From: Halobacteriovorax marinus
GTDB taxonomy: Bacteria > Bdellovibrionota > Bacteriovoracia > Bacteriovoracales > Bacteriovoracaceae
DNA: 64,000 nt
NCBI GenBank assembly: GCA_002163155.1
Contig: MAAO01000008.1
Span: 267,354-331,353 of the forward strand
Reading direction: 5' to 3'
The notes under the pieces are model-generated. The model searched no databases and was not told the DNA's origin. It saw nothing but the letters and a program-made list of their open reading frames with translations. Both the position numbers and the translations under genes were made by a program. This document shows positions 44,587-53,782 of the stretch, piece after piece. Numbering within the stretch: position 1 is the first letter of the stretch; every line of letters begins with the position of its first letter.

Positions 44587-45336
44587 ATGTTTATAAAACT
44601 TATAACAATTCTAGCTATTGCTATGACATTTCCGTCTAGGGCCGATCAAACACTATACGCAGGGGTATTTAATATAGTCCCATATGGATATATTGAAAAT
44701 GAAAGGATTGTTGGAATCACTCCCGATATTATTAGAGAAATTGAAAGACGTTCAAAAATAAAAATCAAATTAAATATACAGCCCTACAAGCGAATGCTGA
44801 ATAGTTTGAATGATGGAATAATAGATTTTTCAATATTCTTCTTATCGGAAGCTAGTGCGAAAGCAAGTGACAAACTCATTGATCTCTATGATTTAGATAC
44901 AATTGCTATAGCTCGCAAAGGAATTACCATTATAAAAAATGAAGATCTTTTAAAGTATAATATCGTAACACCAAGAGGTGTAAAGTATAATACAAAGATA
45001 TTAAACGACCCGAAAATGAATATACATTATGTCTTGGACTATAATGTCGCAATTCGAATGCTATTAAATAACAGGACTGATGTTATTATTGGACCACAAA
45101 AAATTCTCGACTATCAAATTGATACACTTGGACTTAATAGAAAAATATTTCAAAATAGGCACTTAATTACTAGAAATACGGCATGGCTTCAATTTTCAAA
45201 AGTTTCTAAAAAAAAGAAATTCAAGAAAAGTCTTGTTAAAGCAGTTTTAGATATGAAAGAAGAGAACCAAATCGATAAGATAGTAAATCAACATTACCAG
45301 AGCAAATTTAATTCAATCAATAATAAAACTCCCTAA
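44587..45336 (+). CDS. Family-3 periplasmic solute-binding protein
   Basis: A 249-residue exported protein (signal peptide 'MFIKLITILAIAMTFPSRAD'). The fold pattern is clear: 'TLYAGVFNIVPYGYIENERI', 'GITPDIIREIERRSKIKIKL', 'YKRMLNSLNDGIIDFSIFFL', hinge 'YNIVTPRGVKYNT' and 'AIRMLLNNRTDVIIGPQKIL'. It resembles the 48400 and 62904 products. No permease or ATPase adjoins it; a sensor histidine kinase lies convergently 119 nt away. A signalling role is therefore more likely than uptake, but opposite orientation makes this pair weaker than the others. Ligand unknown. Confidence 0.82.
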   Translation: MFIKLITILAIAMTFPSRADQTLYAGVFNIVPYGYIENERIVGITPDIIREIERRSKIKIKLNIQPYKRMLNSLNDGIIDFSIFFLSEASAKASDKLIDLYDLDTIAIARKGITIIKNEDLLKYNIVTPRGVKYNTKILNDPKMNIHYVLDYNVAIRMLLNNRTDVIIGPQKILDYQIDTLGLNRKIFQNRHLITRNTAWLQFSKVSKKKKFKKSLVKAVLDMKEENQIDKIVNQHYQSKFNSINNKTP

Positions 45337-45455
45337 GTAAGTTTAAACAAAAATTTTAAATAAATAAATAAAATCTCGCCCGGCCATTTATTATTTCCTC
45401 ATCAATACTCTTAGCTTCAATTAAAGGAATCCTTACTAAGATGCCTAGGGTTCTA

Positions 45456-47006
45456 TCAATCAATCTCAAACTTTAAATTTTTCGAGATCTTTATCTCAAT
45501 TTCACTACCTTCGCTTGAAGTTTTAAGAATATTAAACTCTCCTTTATGTAAGTGGAATATAAGATCGTAACTCAGAGATAAACCAAGCCCAGTCCCTCTT
45601 GTTCCTGATTTTGTCGTAAAGAAGGGTTCAAATACTTTATCAATTATTTCCTTAGGAATGCCTGGACCATTATCTTTGAAATTAATAATCACAAATTCAT
45701 CATCTTCAGTTGTATAGATTTGAATCAAGCCTACACTTTGTTGATTTATTTTATTTTGCTCCAATGCATCAAAAGAATTCGAGATTAGACTTTGTATGAC
45801 CCTAGTTAACTCATCGCTAAAGGCCCAAACACGATTTAATTTTGAAAAATCAAAAGTATAATCTAAAGGAAAGTCATACTTAATTTGTAATTCTTTTAGT
45901 CTTTTTGTAACAGTAAACTCTATAAGTTTATTTATATCAACAAGATCAAGTGCTGCTTTATCTTTATTGGACTTAAGCATGTTCTTTATCAAGATAGAAA
46001 TCCTAAACCCTGAATCTTCAGATATTGAAGAAAGTTCATTAACTTCTTCTAGATATTCTACAACTTCTACATTCTTTAATAGAAAAGGATGGTCTGTTTG
46101 TATTTCACGAGTAATTGTATTTATAAGTGAAGAAGAGTTAACAACGAGATTTATAGGATTTTGAATCTCATGAGCTAAGTTTGTCACAAGTTCACCAAGA
46201 GATGTAAGTTTTTCAGTTTGAATTATTTTCTTTTGTGCTGCCTGTAATTGTAATACTGTCTTTTCGAGCTTAAATGTTTTCTTTGCAATCATAGATTCAA
46301 GTCCAACATTCAAGTCTTGTATACTTTTTATTTGTTCTTTTAATTTTGTATTATAATTATTCACCATAAGTACAAGAGTGTCTAATTCATCCCTTGCTTC
46401 ATCTTTGTATCTAAAAATCTTTATATCTTCTTCAAATGTTTCTGTTTTAAGACCACTTAAGAAAGAAGTTATTCTCATTAAATGAATAGAAACATGTTTT
46501 TTAAAAATATAAAGGAATATGTACGCGACTAGAAAAGTTTTCGCAAATTGACTGAGAAAGAAAATTACAAACTGATCTATAAGTTCCTGGTAAATATCAT
46601 CATAAGTGACACTAACTCTTAAGCTTCCAATACTATTTTCAGATTCATCTGAAGATAATTTTAAATCAAAGACATGTATCGAATCAATCTCTTGTGACTT
46701 CTCTGAGCTATGTATATACGTTTCTTTAACTATCGAATCTTCAAAAACTTCTACTTTTGTAATACCTGATATTTGTAACAATCCATTTAGCTGAAAGTTT
46801 AAACTGTCTGTGTTAAAATTGTATATTGCATTTGCAACATTTGGCAAAGTACTTCTTACGACTTCAATCACCCTTGATTCAAGATTTTTTGTACTATTCG
46901 TATATTCAATATAGTAATTCAGTAAAGTAAATATAGCTGTACAAATAGAACTTGCGATCAAGACTTTAACAAGTAGCTTTTGTGATATCGCTTTATACTG
47001 TGTCAT
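45456..47006 (-). CDS. Membrane sensor histidine kinase
   Basis: A 516-residue kinase. TM1 (about residues 12-30) and TM2 (about 142-165) bracket a periplasmic sensor of about 110 residues with 'VIEVVRSTLPNVANAIYNFN', resembling sensors found in other Bdellovibrionota and Vibrio kinases. A HAMP-like linker and coiled coil follow ('LESMIAKKTFKLEKTVLQLQ'). The kinase core has H-box 'LVTNLAHEIQNPINLVV', N-box 'LISNSFDALEQNKI', G1 'FKDNGPGIPKEI', F-box 'FEPFFTTKSG' and G2 'GTGLGLSLSYDL'. All catalytic motifs are present. No cognate response regulator adjoins it. Confidence 0.9.
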   Translation of the reverse strand: MTQYKAISQKLLVKVLIASSICTAIFTLLNYYIEYTNSTKNLESRVIEVVRSTLPNVANAIYNFNTDSLNFQLNGLLQISGITKVEVFEDSIVKETYIHSSEKSQEIDSIHVFDLKLSSDESENSIGSLRVSVTYDDIYQELIDQFVIFFLSQFAKTFLVAYIFLYIFKKHVSIHLMRITSFLSGLKTETFEEDIKIFRYKDEARDELDTLVLMVNNYNTKLKEQIKSIQDLNVGLESMIAKKTFKLEKTVLQLQAAQKKIIQTEKLTSLGELVTNLAHEIQNPINLVVNSSSLINTITREIQTDHPFLLKNVEVVEYLEEVNELSSISEDSGFRISILIKNMLKSNKDKAALDLVDINKLIEFTVTKRLKELQIKYDFPLDYTFDFSKLNRVWAFSDELTRVIQSLISNSFDALEQNKINQQSVGLIQIYTTEDDEFVIINFKDNGPGIPKEIIDKVFEPFFTTKSGTRGTGLGLSLSYDLIFHLHKGEFNILKTSSEGSEIEIKISKNLKFEID

Positions 47007-47307
47007 TAATAATTACCATATATTCCTTAAAGACTTATCGTGATTTATTCTAGTTGCTATAAGAAAGGACTCATTCTTTAGAAACTTTTATATTTCAAAA
47101 CTAATTTAAGAAATAGCTATATACTCCCTTAACCATGAGACTGACCAATACTCTCTTGTCAGGATTTACAATAGAAAAATATCTAACCTGTCAGATAAAA
47201 CAGAATATAAATGAGCATAAATATTTTAACATATATCAATCTTAAAATTAAAATAAATTTAAGTCCTAAATTTTAAGAATATAATACTAATTAATAACAA
47301 AAGGAAA
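47007..47307. other. Intergenic region between divergent kinase and porin operon
   Basis: About 300 bp, very AT-rich, with no supportable gene. TATAAT at 47280-47285 could be a -10 for the porin operon; the matching -35 (TTTAAG) is poor. Confidence 0.4.
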
Positions 47308-48354
47308 ATGGAGACTCTTTTGAAAATAAAAAAAAAATTAGGCATTTTTATATGGATTATTTTATTGTCACCAACTGTATTTGCCAATCATCAGTTAGTA
47401 CTAGAAGGTCGTCTAGACTACGTCAGTACTGATAATGATACAACTAAGACCGGAAATCCCAATACAACATCATTCACCATTCCCTACTTTTTTACAGCAA
47501 TAAAAGGTACAGCAAATGATAAATTCGATTACTTCATAAAACTTAATTTTTCAAAAGTTCATGCCTCTAAGAACAATACTGATAACACAACAGACTTCCT
47601 ACAAGCTGTACGTATTGACCACAAGCTTAACAAAAACTTAACTTTTCAACTTGGAAAACAATTCACAGGAGTTGGTGGATTTGAAAATGACTATTCAGCT
47701 TCCAGCGTTTACGAATACTCACTTACTTCAGATGGGCCAGTATCATTTCCGGTATATGAAACAGGTATAAGTGCACATTGGACAGGTATAAAAGATCAAA
47801 CTTTAATATTAACATTATTAAATGCTGATAAAGCAACGACAGGAGGAGGTTCAAATTCTCAGAGAAATATATCGCTAGGATTATTATGGTATGGTAACCT
47901 TTTTGATAAAATGTTAAGTACAAATTTTTCGTATACTTACAAACCAACATCTAGAACCAACGGTGCAACTGACACTTATTTAAGCCTTGGATCAAGATTC
48001 ACTTTAGGAAAAGTATATTTTGAAATTGATTACCTTGATTTTGAAACTGAAAAATCTTCTAGTGGGAATACAGATGAAACAGCAACCTCTCTAGTTGGAA
48101 AAATAAATTTTAACTTTATGGAAAAACATAATACTTTTATAAAATATGCTGACAGTGAGTATAAACTTGCAGGCACTAAGGACTACGAGCAAAATTTATT
48201 AGTCCTTGCATATGAGTATGAGGTTATTAAGGACTTTATCTACAGTGCTTCATATACTAGTAAAGATATTTCACCAGTGGCCGGCTCATCCACAACAGCT
48301 TCGACGATTAACAGTATTAGATTTGCCATTGCTTATGAATTTCAAGCTCTATAA
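47308..48354 (+). CDS. Porin-like outer-membrane beta-barrel protein
   Basis: A 348-residue protein with a signal peptide ('FIWIILLSPTVFANHQ'). The mature chain is a run of beta strands with aromatic girdle residues ('QLVLEGRLDYVSTDNDTTKT', 'FDYFIKLNFSKVHA', 'NLTFQLGKQFTGVGGFENDY'), a final strand 'IRFAIAYEFQAL', and Asn/Thr-rich loops. It resembles 16-stranded porins of the OprO/OprP or Gram-negative porin type, though specific selectivity cannot be read. ATG 47308 has AAGGA too close; GGAG followed by TTG 47320 is an alternative start that shortens the N-terminus by four residues. It leads an apparent operon with a binding protein and a CHASE4 kinase. Confidence 0.78.
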   Translation: METLLKIKKKLGIFIWIILLSPTVFANHQLVLEGRLDYVSTDNDTTKTGNPNTTSFTIPYFFTAIKGTANDKFDYFIKLNFSKVHASKNNTDNTTDFLQAVRIDHKLNKNLTFQLGKQFTGVGGFENDYSASSVYEYSLTSDGPVSFPVYETGISAHWTGIKDQTLILTLLNADKATTGGGSNSQRNISLGLLWYGNLFDKMLSTNFSYTYKPTSRTNGATDTYLSLGSRFTLGKVYFEIDYLDFETEKSSSGNTDETATSLVGKINFNFMEKHNTFIKYADSEYKLAGTKDYEQNLLVLAYEYEVIKDFIYSASYTSKDISPVAGSSTTASTINSIRFAIAYEFQAL

Positions 48355-48399
48355 AAGTGAAAGAAGAGAAATGCCTGATTTAATTGAAAGGAATTTATT

Positions 48400-49182
48400 A
48401 TGAAAAAACGTTTTTTTCTGCTCTTTTCAGGAGGAATGTTGATTCTTTTAACATGCAATATGGCCATGGCAGAGCGTACATCTATTATCTTAGGTACCGA
48501 AAACTGGCCTCCTTTTAGTTATGAAAAAAACGTAAATAAACAGATTTCTGGTCTAAGTACTGAAGTGATCAACGGAACTTTTAAGAGAATGGGTGTATCT
48601 ATAACAAAGAATAAGGTCTATCCTTGGATTAGGGCCCAGAGTTCAGTTTATCTCGGAAAATTGGACGCAATCTACACAGCTTCCATTAGTGAAGAAAGAA
48701 AGAAATACTGTTACTTTCCTTCTGAACCAATTATCACAAGCAAGTGGGTTTTATTCATTAAAAAAAATAAAAAAGATTCTTTAAATTACAAAGAATTAAG
48801 TAATCTCAAGAAAAAGAAAATTGGACTCATTAGAGGATATAATTACCCTTCTAAGTTTGTATCTTATGTCAAAAAGCATTCTATCATTCAAGAAGTTTCC
48901 TATGAAAAACAAAATATAGCAAAGCTCATTGGAGAGCGATTTGACTATATGCCTGCAGTACTAGAAACAACTCTCCATCTAGCAAAAACAGACCCTATTT
49001 TAAAAGAAATGGACGCTTATAATAAAATTTATTACTTCCCTACTCCTTTGGCGACAACTAATTTCTATCTCATGTTTTCCAAAAAAACAGTCACAAAAGA
49101 ATTTGTCGATCGATTTTCTAAAGCTTTAGTCGATTTCAAAAAAACAGATGACTATCAAATAATTATTAAAAAATATAAATAA
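48400..49182 (+). CDS. Family-3 periplasmic solute-binding protein
   Basis: A 260-residue exported protein (signal peptide ending 'NMAMAERT'). Typical features: 'SIILGTENWPPFSYEKN', 'GLSTEVINGTFKRMGVSITK', 'YPWIRAQSSVYLGKLDAIYT' and hinge 'KKKIGLIRGYNYPSKF'. GAAAGGAA precedes the ATG. The gene lies 46 nt after the porin and 89 nt before a CHASE4 histidine kinase, all on the plus strand: outer-membrane entry, periplasmic capture, membrane kinase. No transporter genes are present. Ligand probably a small amino acid-like solute, by family; not shown here. Confidence 0.85.
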   Translation: MKKRFFLLFSGGMLILLTCNMAMAERTSIILGTENWPPFSYEKNVNKQISGLSTEVINGTFKRMGVSITKNKVYPWIRAQSSVYLGKLDAIYTASISEERKKYCYFPSEPIITSKWVLFIKKNKKDSLNYKELSNLKKKKIGLIRGYNYPSKFVSYVKKHSIIQEVSYEKQNIAKLIGERFDYMPAVLETTLHLAKTDPILKEMDAYNKIYYFPTPLATTNFYLMFSKKTVTKEFVDRFSKALVDFKKTDDYQIIIKKYK

Positions 49183-49270
49183 GAATAATTAAAAATTAAA
49201 CACAATCTGCAAACAAATGATATTCTCAGAGAGTATCTAAACTAAAAGGTATTTATGCCATAACAGTTGG

Positions 49271-51046
49271 ATGAAACTAAGTTTAAAACTCCTCATAATT
49301 TTTAGCTTTATCTTCGCCTTGACAGTTATACCTCTCAAGATGATTTCGGACGATATTTTTCTTGGTGAATTCAAGAGGATTGAAACTGAAAAGTTGAATA
49401 ATAATATTCTGCGTGTTGAGAATGCTATAAATGAAGATCTTCGTCGTCAGTTCTTATATAGTGCAGACTGGTCACAATGGGATGCTACTTACAATTTTGT
49501 TAAAGACGAAAACTTAGAATATAAAGAAGAAAATCTTAACGATTTATCAATGGTAAACCTACAATTAAATCTTTTTCTCATCTCAGATAATAAGAAACTC
49601 ATTTATACTACTGGCTTTGATTTAGAAACGAGCAAACTGTATAAATTAAAACAAAGTTCAATAGATGAGCTTAATGAAATTACGTTTCTTATTCAACGTA
49701 GTGGTTTCGATTCGGATTTCAAAGGAATTATCCTTACAAAATCTCTAGGACCATTACTCATTGTCTCTAGATCAATCATGAAATCAAAAAGAACTGGTCC
49801 TGTTAGAGGAGCAATTATATTTGGACTATTCTTGAATAAAAAATATTTTTCTAATCTCTCGTCTCGCCTCAAGATACCAATTAATGATGTAAATTTTAAA
49901 GTCTTAGAAACAAGACATCAGTTTATATACTTAGAGAATGAGATATCAAAAATAGTAATGCTAAAAGATATAAAAGACAAAAATGTACTAACTTATAAAA
50001 TATCGATGGATAGACAGATATCAAAAGGAGGAAAATCTGTGGCCAGGATTTATTATATTTTCCTAGTGCTATTCTTAGGTCTAATTTTCATTGGAACATT
50101 ATTAGTTATTAACAAAGTCGTTGCTTCTAAAATTATAAATTTATCTAAGAAATTAAAAAATACAAATTTTAACTCTATCAATCAATCTGAAATGAAATTT
50201 GACTGTAAAAACGGAATTATTGAATTGGATGAACTAGAAAGTTCATTAAATAAAATGATTACTAAAATGAGTGAAGATTACTCTCTCATTATGCAAAAAG
50301 GAAAGTTTGAATCGCTAGGACTCATGGCCGGAGGAATTGCCCATGAGATCAACAATCCTCTTTCTATCATCACAATGAATTGTCACAAAATTAATCGTCA
50401 CCTATCTAAAAAATCAAAGAATATTGATGATGAATCTAAAATAAAAAAGAGAGTAGAAAAGATAAATGAAACAGTCGATAGGATTTCATCGATTATAATT
50501 GGTTTAAAGAAAATAACGAGAGAGAGTTCACAAGACAAAATGGGATTCATATCAAATAAGGTCATAATTAGTGATTTAAATTCATTTATTAAAAGTATCA
50601 TTGAAGATCATAATATAGACTTCAGCATTGAAGACAATACCTCTCTTCAATCAGGATTTTTAGGACAACCTGGTCAGATTACGCAAGTTCTGATTAACCT
50701 CATTGTTAATTCCTCTCATGCTCTAGAAGCTTATGCTCAAGATAAAGAAAAATGGATTAAGTTAATTGTTGAAAATAGTACTGATACTATTAGCTTTAAA
50801 GTTATTGATAATGGACCGGGAATACCAGAAGAATTTCATGAGAAGCTAATGGATCCTTTCTTTACTACTAAAGAGATTGGAAAGGGAACCGGCCTAGGAT
50901 TAAGTATATCAAAGAAAATTGCAGTCTATCACAAAGGAGATCTGACCTTTGATACATCAACAGAGAATACGATCTTTTGTTTAGAGATACCTCTCTCTAA
51001 TTTAAATAACAACGAAGACTCAGACGAAGACCCTCTATCTGCTTAA
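49271..51046 (+). CDS. Histidine kinase with extracytoplasmic CHASE4 sensor
   Basis: A 591-residue kinase. TM1 is at residues about 5-22. The periplasmic region (about 25-255) includes the CHASE4 signature 'DWSQWDATYNFVKD' and 'VNLQLNLFLISDNKKLIYTT'. TM2 lies near 260-280. The kinase core follows: H-box 'GLMAGGIAHEINNPLSII', N-box 'NLIVNSSHALEAYA', G1 'VIDNGPGIPEEF', F-box 'MDPFFTTKEIG' and G2 'KGTGLGLSISKKI'. All catalytic motifs are intact. CHASE4 is an extracytoplasmic sensor of unknown ligand in most proteins. It is last of the porin, binding protein and kinase set. No response regulator is adjacent, so the output partner is elsewhere. Confidence 0.9.
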   Translation: MKLSLKLLIIFSFIFALTVIPLKMISDDIFLGEFKRIETEKLNNNILRVENAINEDLRRQFLYSADWSQWDATYNFVKDENLEYKEENLNDLSMVNLQLNLFLISDNKKLIYTTGFDLETSKLYKLKQSSIDELNEITFLIQRSGFDSDFKGIILTKSLGPLLIVSRSIMKSKRTGPVRGAIIFGLFLNKKYFSNLSSRLKIPINDVNFKVLETRHQFIYLENEISKIVMLKDIKDKNVLTYKISMDRQISKGGKSVARIYYIFLVLFLGLIFIGTLLVINKVVASKIINLSKKLKNTNFNSINQSEMKFDCKNGIIELDELESSLNKMITKMSEDYSLIMQKGKFESLGLMAGGIAHEINNPLSIITMNCHKINRHLSKKSKNIDDESKIKKRVEKINETVDRISSIIIGLKKITRESSQDKMGFISNKVIISDLNSFIKSIIEDHNIDFSIEDNTSLQSGFLGQPGQITQVLINLIVNSSHALEAYAQDKEKWIKLIVENSTDTISFKVIDNGPGIPEEFHEKLMDPFFTTKEIGKGTGLGLSISKKIAVYHKGDLTFDTSTENTIFCLEIPLSNLNNNEDSDEDPLSA

Positions 51047-51106
51047 AATTCAATGGAATCTAGATAGCTCTATTCGGCCAAGAAAGCTTTAGCAAAAGGC
51101 CTTGAA

Positions 51107-51562
51107 CTATATTTTCTTAAGGTTATCACATTTAATGATGCTCTTAATTCTTTTTCTCTCGGAAGAAAATTCGTAAGAGACTGGTACGCTATCATTATTG
51201 GTTTCAACGGATAAGATATAGTCCTTAGCCTCCATACCAATCATCCAGGAATACATAGCACTTACATCAGAAGCCACATCTCTTAGATATACATTATACT
51301 CATCTTCAAATTTCTCAGTCATATAGCTCTCATGTGCTGAAAAAGAAATATTCTTTTTCTCACTGAGCTTAATTCTCTCTTTTTCAGATCTATAGGCCTC
51401 AAGCTGAAACCATGAAGAGCGTTGGTAGCTCGCTTTTAAAAAGCAATCCTTTGTCTTACCTTCGATATTACCCTTGTATGTTCCCTGAAGCTTATCAAGA
51501 ACCGAAGTTTTTGCGAATGTTGAGTTAATACATAAAACTAACGTAAGTATAAGAAATTTCAT
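51107..51562 (-). CDS. Small exported protein, unknown function
   Basis: A 151-residue product with a signal peptide ('MKFLILTLVLCINSTFAKTS'). The mature part is beta-rich and carries two cysteines ('TKDCFLKASY', 'IIKCDNLKKI') likely to pair, enclosing most of the chain. A short domain with 'LQGTYKGNIEGK' opens it, a pattern common in lipocalin-like folds; this is a guess. TTAGAGGAT precedes the ATG. Convergent with the CHASE4 kinase gene. No family recognised. Confidence 0.65.
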   Translation of the reverse strand: MKFLILTLVLCINSTFAKTSVLDKLQGTYKGNIEGKTKDCFLKASYQRSSWFQLEAYRSEKERIKLSEKKNISFSAHESYMTEKFEDEYNVYLRDVASDVSAMYSWMIGMEAKDYILSVETNNDSVPVSYEFSSERKRIKSIIKCDNLKKI

Positions 51563-51742
51563 AAGTATCCTCTAAATTTTTAGTAAATCATCTCCTATTT
51601 AGCACATATGCGCGAAGCGGCAAAGTCCAGTGAAAAAATTGCAACCTCAAGGGTTGGACAACAATTTTAATACAAATATGGAACAAGAACTCTATCTTTC
51701 TTAAATAGAAGGTAAAGGTGCCTTTAGATTAACTCTTTGATT

Positions 51743-53131
51743 TTATTGTAAATGGTAGGGAGTGAATCCCAGTTTGATTTTTGTTCCGTGGTTGTGAGAA
51801 TTCAAGCTTTTTAGCTTAGATTCAACATCAAGGGTTCCCCCCATCTCTTCCGTATAGAACCTGAGTTGATGTAGACCTAGACCTGTTCCAACTTCTCCAT
51901 CAGTACCAAGTGTCGAAATGTTAACTTCCGTTTTACAGAATTTATCAATGAGCTCTTTCGACATACCAATTCCTTGATCGGAAAGTAGTATGACAACTTT
52001 ATTTTTTTCTAGTCGAGCTTGAAGAGTGATCGACTCCCCATGAAAGCTAAACTTTATTGCATTAGAGAGCATGTTTGAAAGAACAGAGTGTATGAAGGAA
52101 GTTCTACTTCCTTTAATCCTAGTATCTTCTGGTAATTGATTAAAAATGTGTAGAGGAATAGATTTTTCCTTCAATTTATCCGAGTAGATATCTAGTAACT
52201 CAGAGAAACAATCATTTAGTAAGAAATCCATTTCCATATCGACCTTTTGTTTAAGAAAGACAGTTCTAATATCGTTAATGGATGTTGCCATTTTTGCTGC
52301 AGTTAAATTTAATTTATCAGTGTACCTTTTTGATTTTTCATTTTCTAAATTCAACTTTTGTAACATTTTTGTTTGATTAATAATAAGAGAAATAGGATTG
52401 GATAAATCATGTAATACCGTTTTTAAAAGAGCCGAATTAAAGGCATTAACCCTAGTAAGTTCTTTAGTTTTATTTTTAACACTTTCTTCAAGGCGATTTT
52501 TTTCAGTCCTGTTAATATGTTCAAATAGAATTGCCCAGAATGTAAGAGATGATAATTGATACATTAGAAAAGCAACACTCCAACCTACTATAGCTCCTTT
52601 AAGACTTAATCTAATAAAAGGAAAAGACAACTGTAGGAAAATTGCGGCCATTAATATCGCGGCATATACTTTTAATAAATACATATATTCAACTTGAGAC
52701 TTCTTAAAACAGAACCAAGCAGTTTTTCCCAAACGATATACAGTTCCCAAAGTAACAGGAAGGGACGTTATGTAAAAAGGAAGATTTAAATAATAAAGAA
52801 CATAAGTAAGAGGAATAAGAGAAAGGTAGAACAAGTTAAACCTTTTACTACTTTTTGTACCGCCTAAATAAATGGTAGAAATATTACACATGAAAGTTAT
52901 AGGAATAATTGTCGCAGAAAAAGCCAAAATAATTAAAAAATGGTTTTGTTGAAGGGCACCTCCTAAAAAGAAAACGCCAAGAACTGCTAACCAATAGTGT
53001 GTAATCTCTCTGAGCACAGGGTTCTCCCCCAAACTCTTTTTTAATAAACTGTTTATAATTAGGTTTGCGGCAATAGAAACGCCATTAATACCTAAAATAA
53101 TACTCAAATATGTTTGATTTGCAGTTTCCAT
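51743..53131 (-). CDS. Membrane histidine kinase, paralogue of the 21270 kinase
   Basis: A 462-residue protein starting at ATG. The N-terminal half (about 1-205) holds seven or so hydrophobic segments ('YLSIILGINGVSIAANLIIN', 'YWLAVLGVFFLGGALQQNHF'). After a coiled linker comes the kinase core: H-box 'LKTVLHDLSNPISLI', N-box 'VLSNMLSNAIKFSF', G1 'LSDQGIGMSKEL' and G2 'GEVGTGLGLHQLRFY'. Overall layout and the HDLxNP-type H-box match the 21270-22661 kinase, supporting that gene's longer reading. It sits 14 nt after the 53146-53595 secreted-protein gene, so the two are probably co-transcribed. Ligand unknown. Confidence 0.88.
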   Translation of the reverse strand: METANQTYLSIILGINGVSIAANLIINSLLKKSLGENPVLREITHYWLAVLGVFFLGGALQQNHFLIILAFSATIIPITFMCNISTIYLGGTKSSKRFNLFYLSLIPLTYVLYYLNLPFYITSLPVTLGTVYRLGKTAWFCFKKSQVEYMYLLKVYAAILMAAIFLQLSFPFIRLSLKGAIVGWSVAFLMYQLSSLTFWAILFEHINRTEKNRLEESVKNKTKELTRVNAFNSALLKTVLHDLSNPISLIINQTKMLQKLNLENEKSKRYTDKLNLTAAKMATSINDIRTVFLKQKVDMEMDFLLNDCFSELLDIYSDKLKEKSIPLHIFNQLPEDTRIKGSRTSFIHSVLSNMLSNAIKFSFHGESITLQARLEKNKVVILLSDQGIGMSKELIDKFCKTEVNISTLGTDGEVGTGLGLHQLRFYTEEMGGTLDVESKLKSLNSHNHGTKIKLGFTPYHLQ

Positions 53132-53145
53132 AACTTCTAGAAACT

Positions 53146-53595
53146 CTACTCGTCTCTATAACAAGTTACTTTTTCAGGGTTGGCATCAACTTTAAAAACA
53201 ATATTCCCTTTTTTTATTTTAAAATCGTATGTTCTAACACCTTGATTAGCTCCACCATCAGAAGTAAATGGCATTCTAATTTTAAGTTTTTTACTAATTG
53301 CACCAGAACATTTCGAAGTACTTGTCACAGCAATATCACCAACAGAGGCATCGTAAGTTTTTCCATCAGCAATAACGTCAAGTTCTAAGCGACCAAAAAC
53401 GCCACCATCACTTTTGATAACGTAACGAGTTTCACCATCTACAACTTCTTGATCAATAATAAGATCCTTGGTACCAACCCATACATCATCAGAGTTATCA
53501 CATACTGAATAACTTCCAGCAAGGTTTGGACATTTTCCTGCAAGTGCAGCATTTGATAATAGTAGAGATAAAATAGAGACGACTAGTACTTTCAT
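53146..53595 (-). CDS. Secreted protein encoded with a histidine kinase
   Basis: A 149-residue product with a signal peptide ('MKVLVVSILSLLLSNAALAG'). Four cysteines are visible ('GKCPNLAG', 'SVCDNSD', 'SKCSGAI', 'VTCYRDE'). The mature chain is beta-rich ('GRLELDVIADGKTYDASVGD', 'RTYDFKIKKGNIVFKVD') with the look of a small lipocalin-like barrel. Only 14 nt separate it from the downstream kinase start, so it is likely in the same mRNA and may be a periplasmic accessory of the sensor. No family recognised. Confidence 0.7.
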   Translation of the reverse strand: MKVLVVSILSLLLSNAALAGKCPNLAGSYSVCDNSDDVWVGTKDLIIDQEVVDGETRYVIKSDGGVFGRLELDVIADGKTYDASVGDIAVTSTSKCSGAISKKLKIRMPFTSDGGANQGVRTYDFKIKKGNIVFKVDANPEKVTCYRDE

Positions 53596-53739
53596 AAGAC
53601 AATTTCCTTATTTGTTTAATTTTTAGACTATTTCTACTAAGGAATCAGAGAGAGGGCAACAGTAAAATCTATTTAATGTAATTATTATTGGAACAAAGCT
53701 GTAAAGCTTGTACATGGTTTTTGTTTACAAAAATTTATA

Positions 53740-53765
53740 AATCCCTAATGACAAAATTAGGGATT
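53740..53765 (-). terminator. Terminator of the NfeD-SPFH operon
   Basis: On the minus strand AATCCCTAAT / ATTAGGGATT, a perfect ten-pair stem with a 6-nt loop, is followed by TATAAATTTTTG. It starts about 18 nt after the last operon stop codon (53783). Confidence 0.75.
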
Positions 53766-53782
53766 ATAAAATCTAATCCCAA

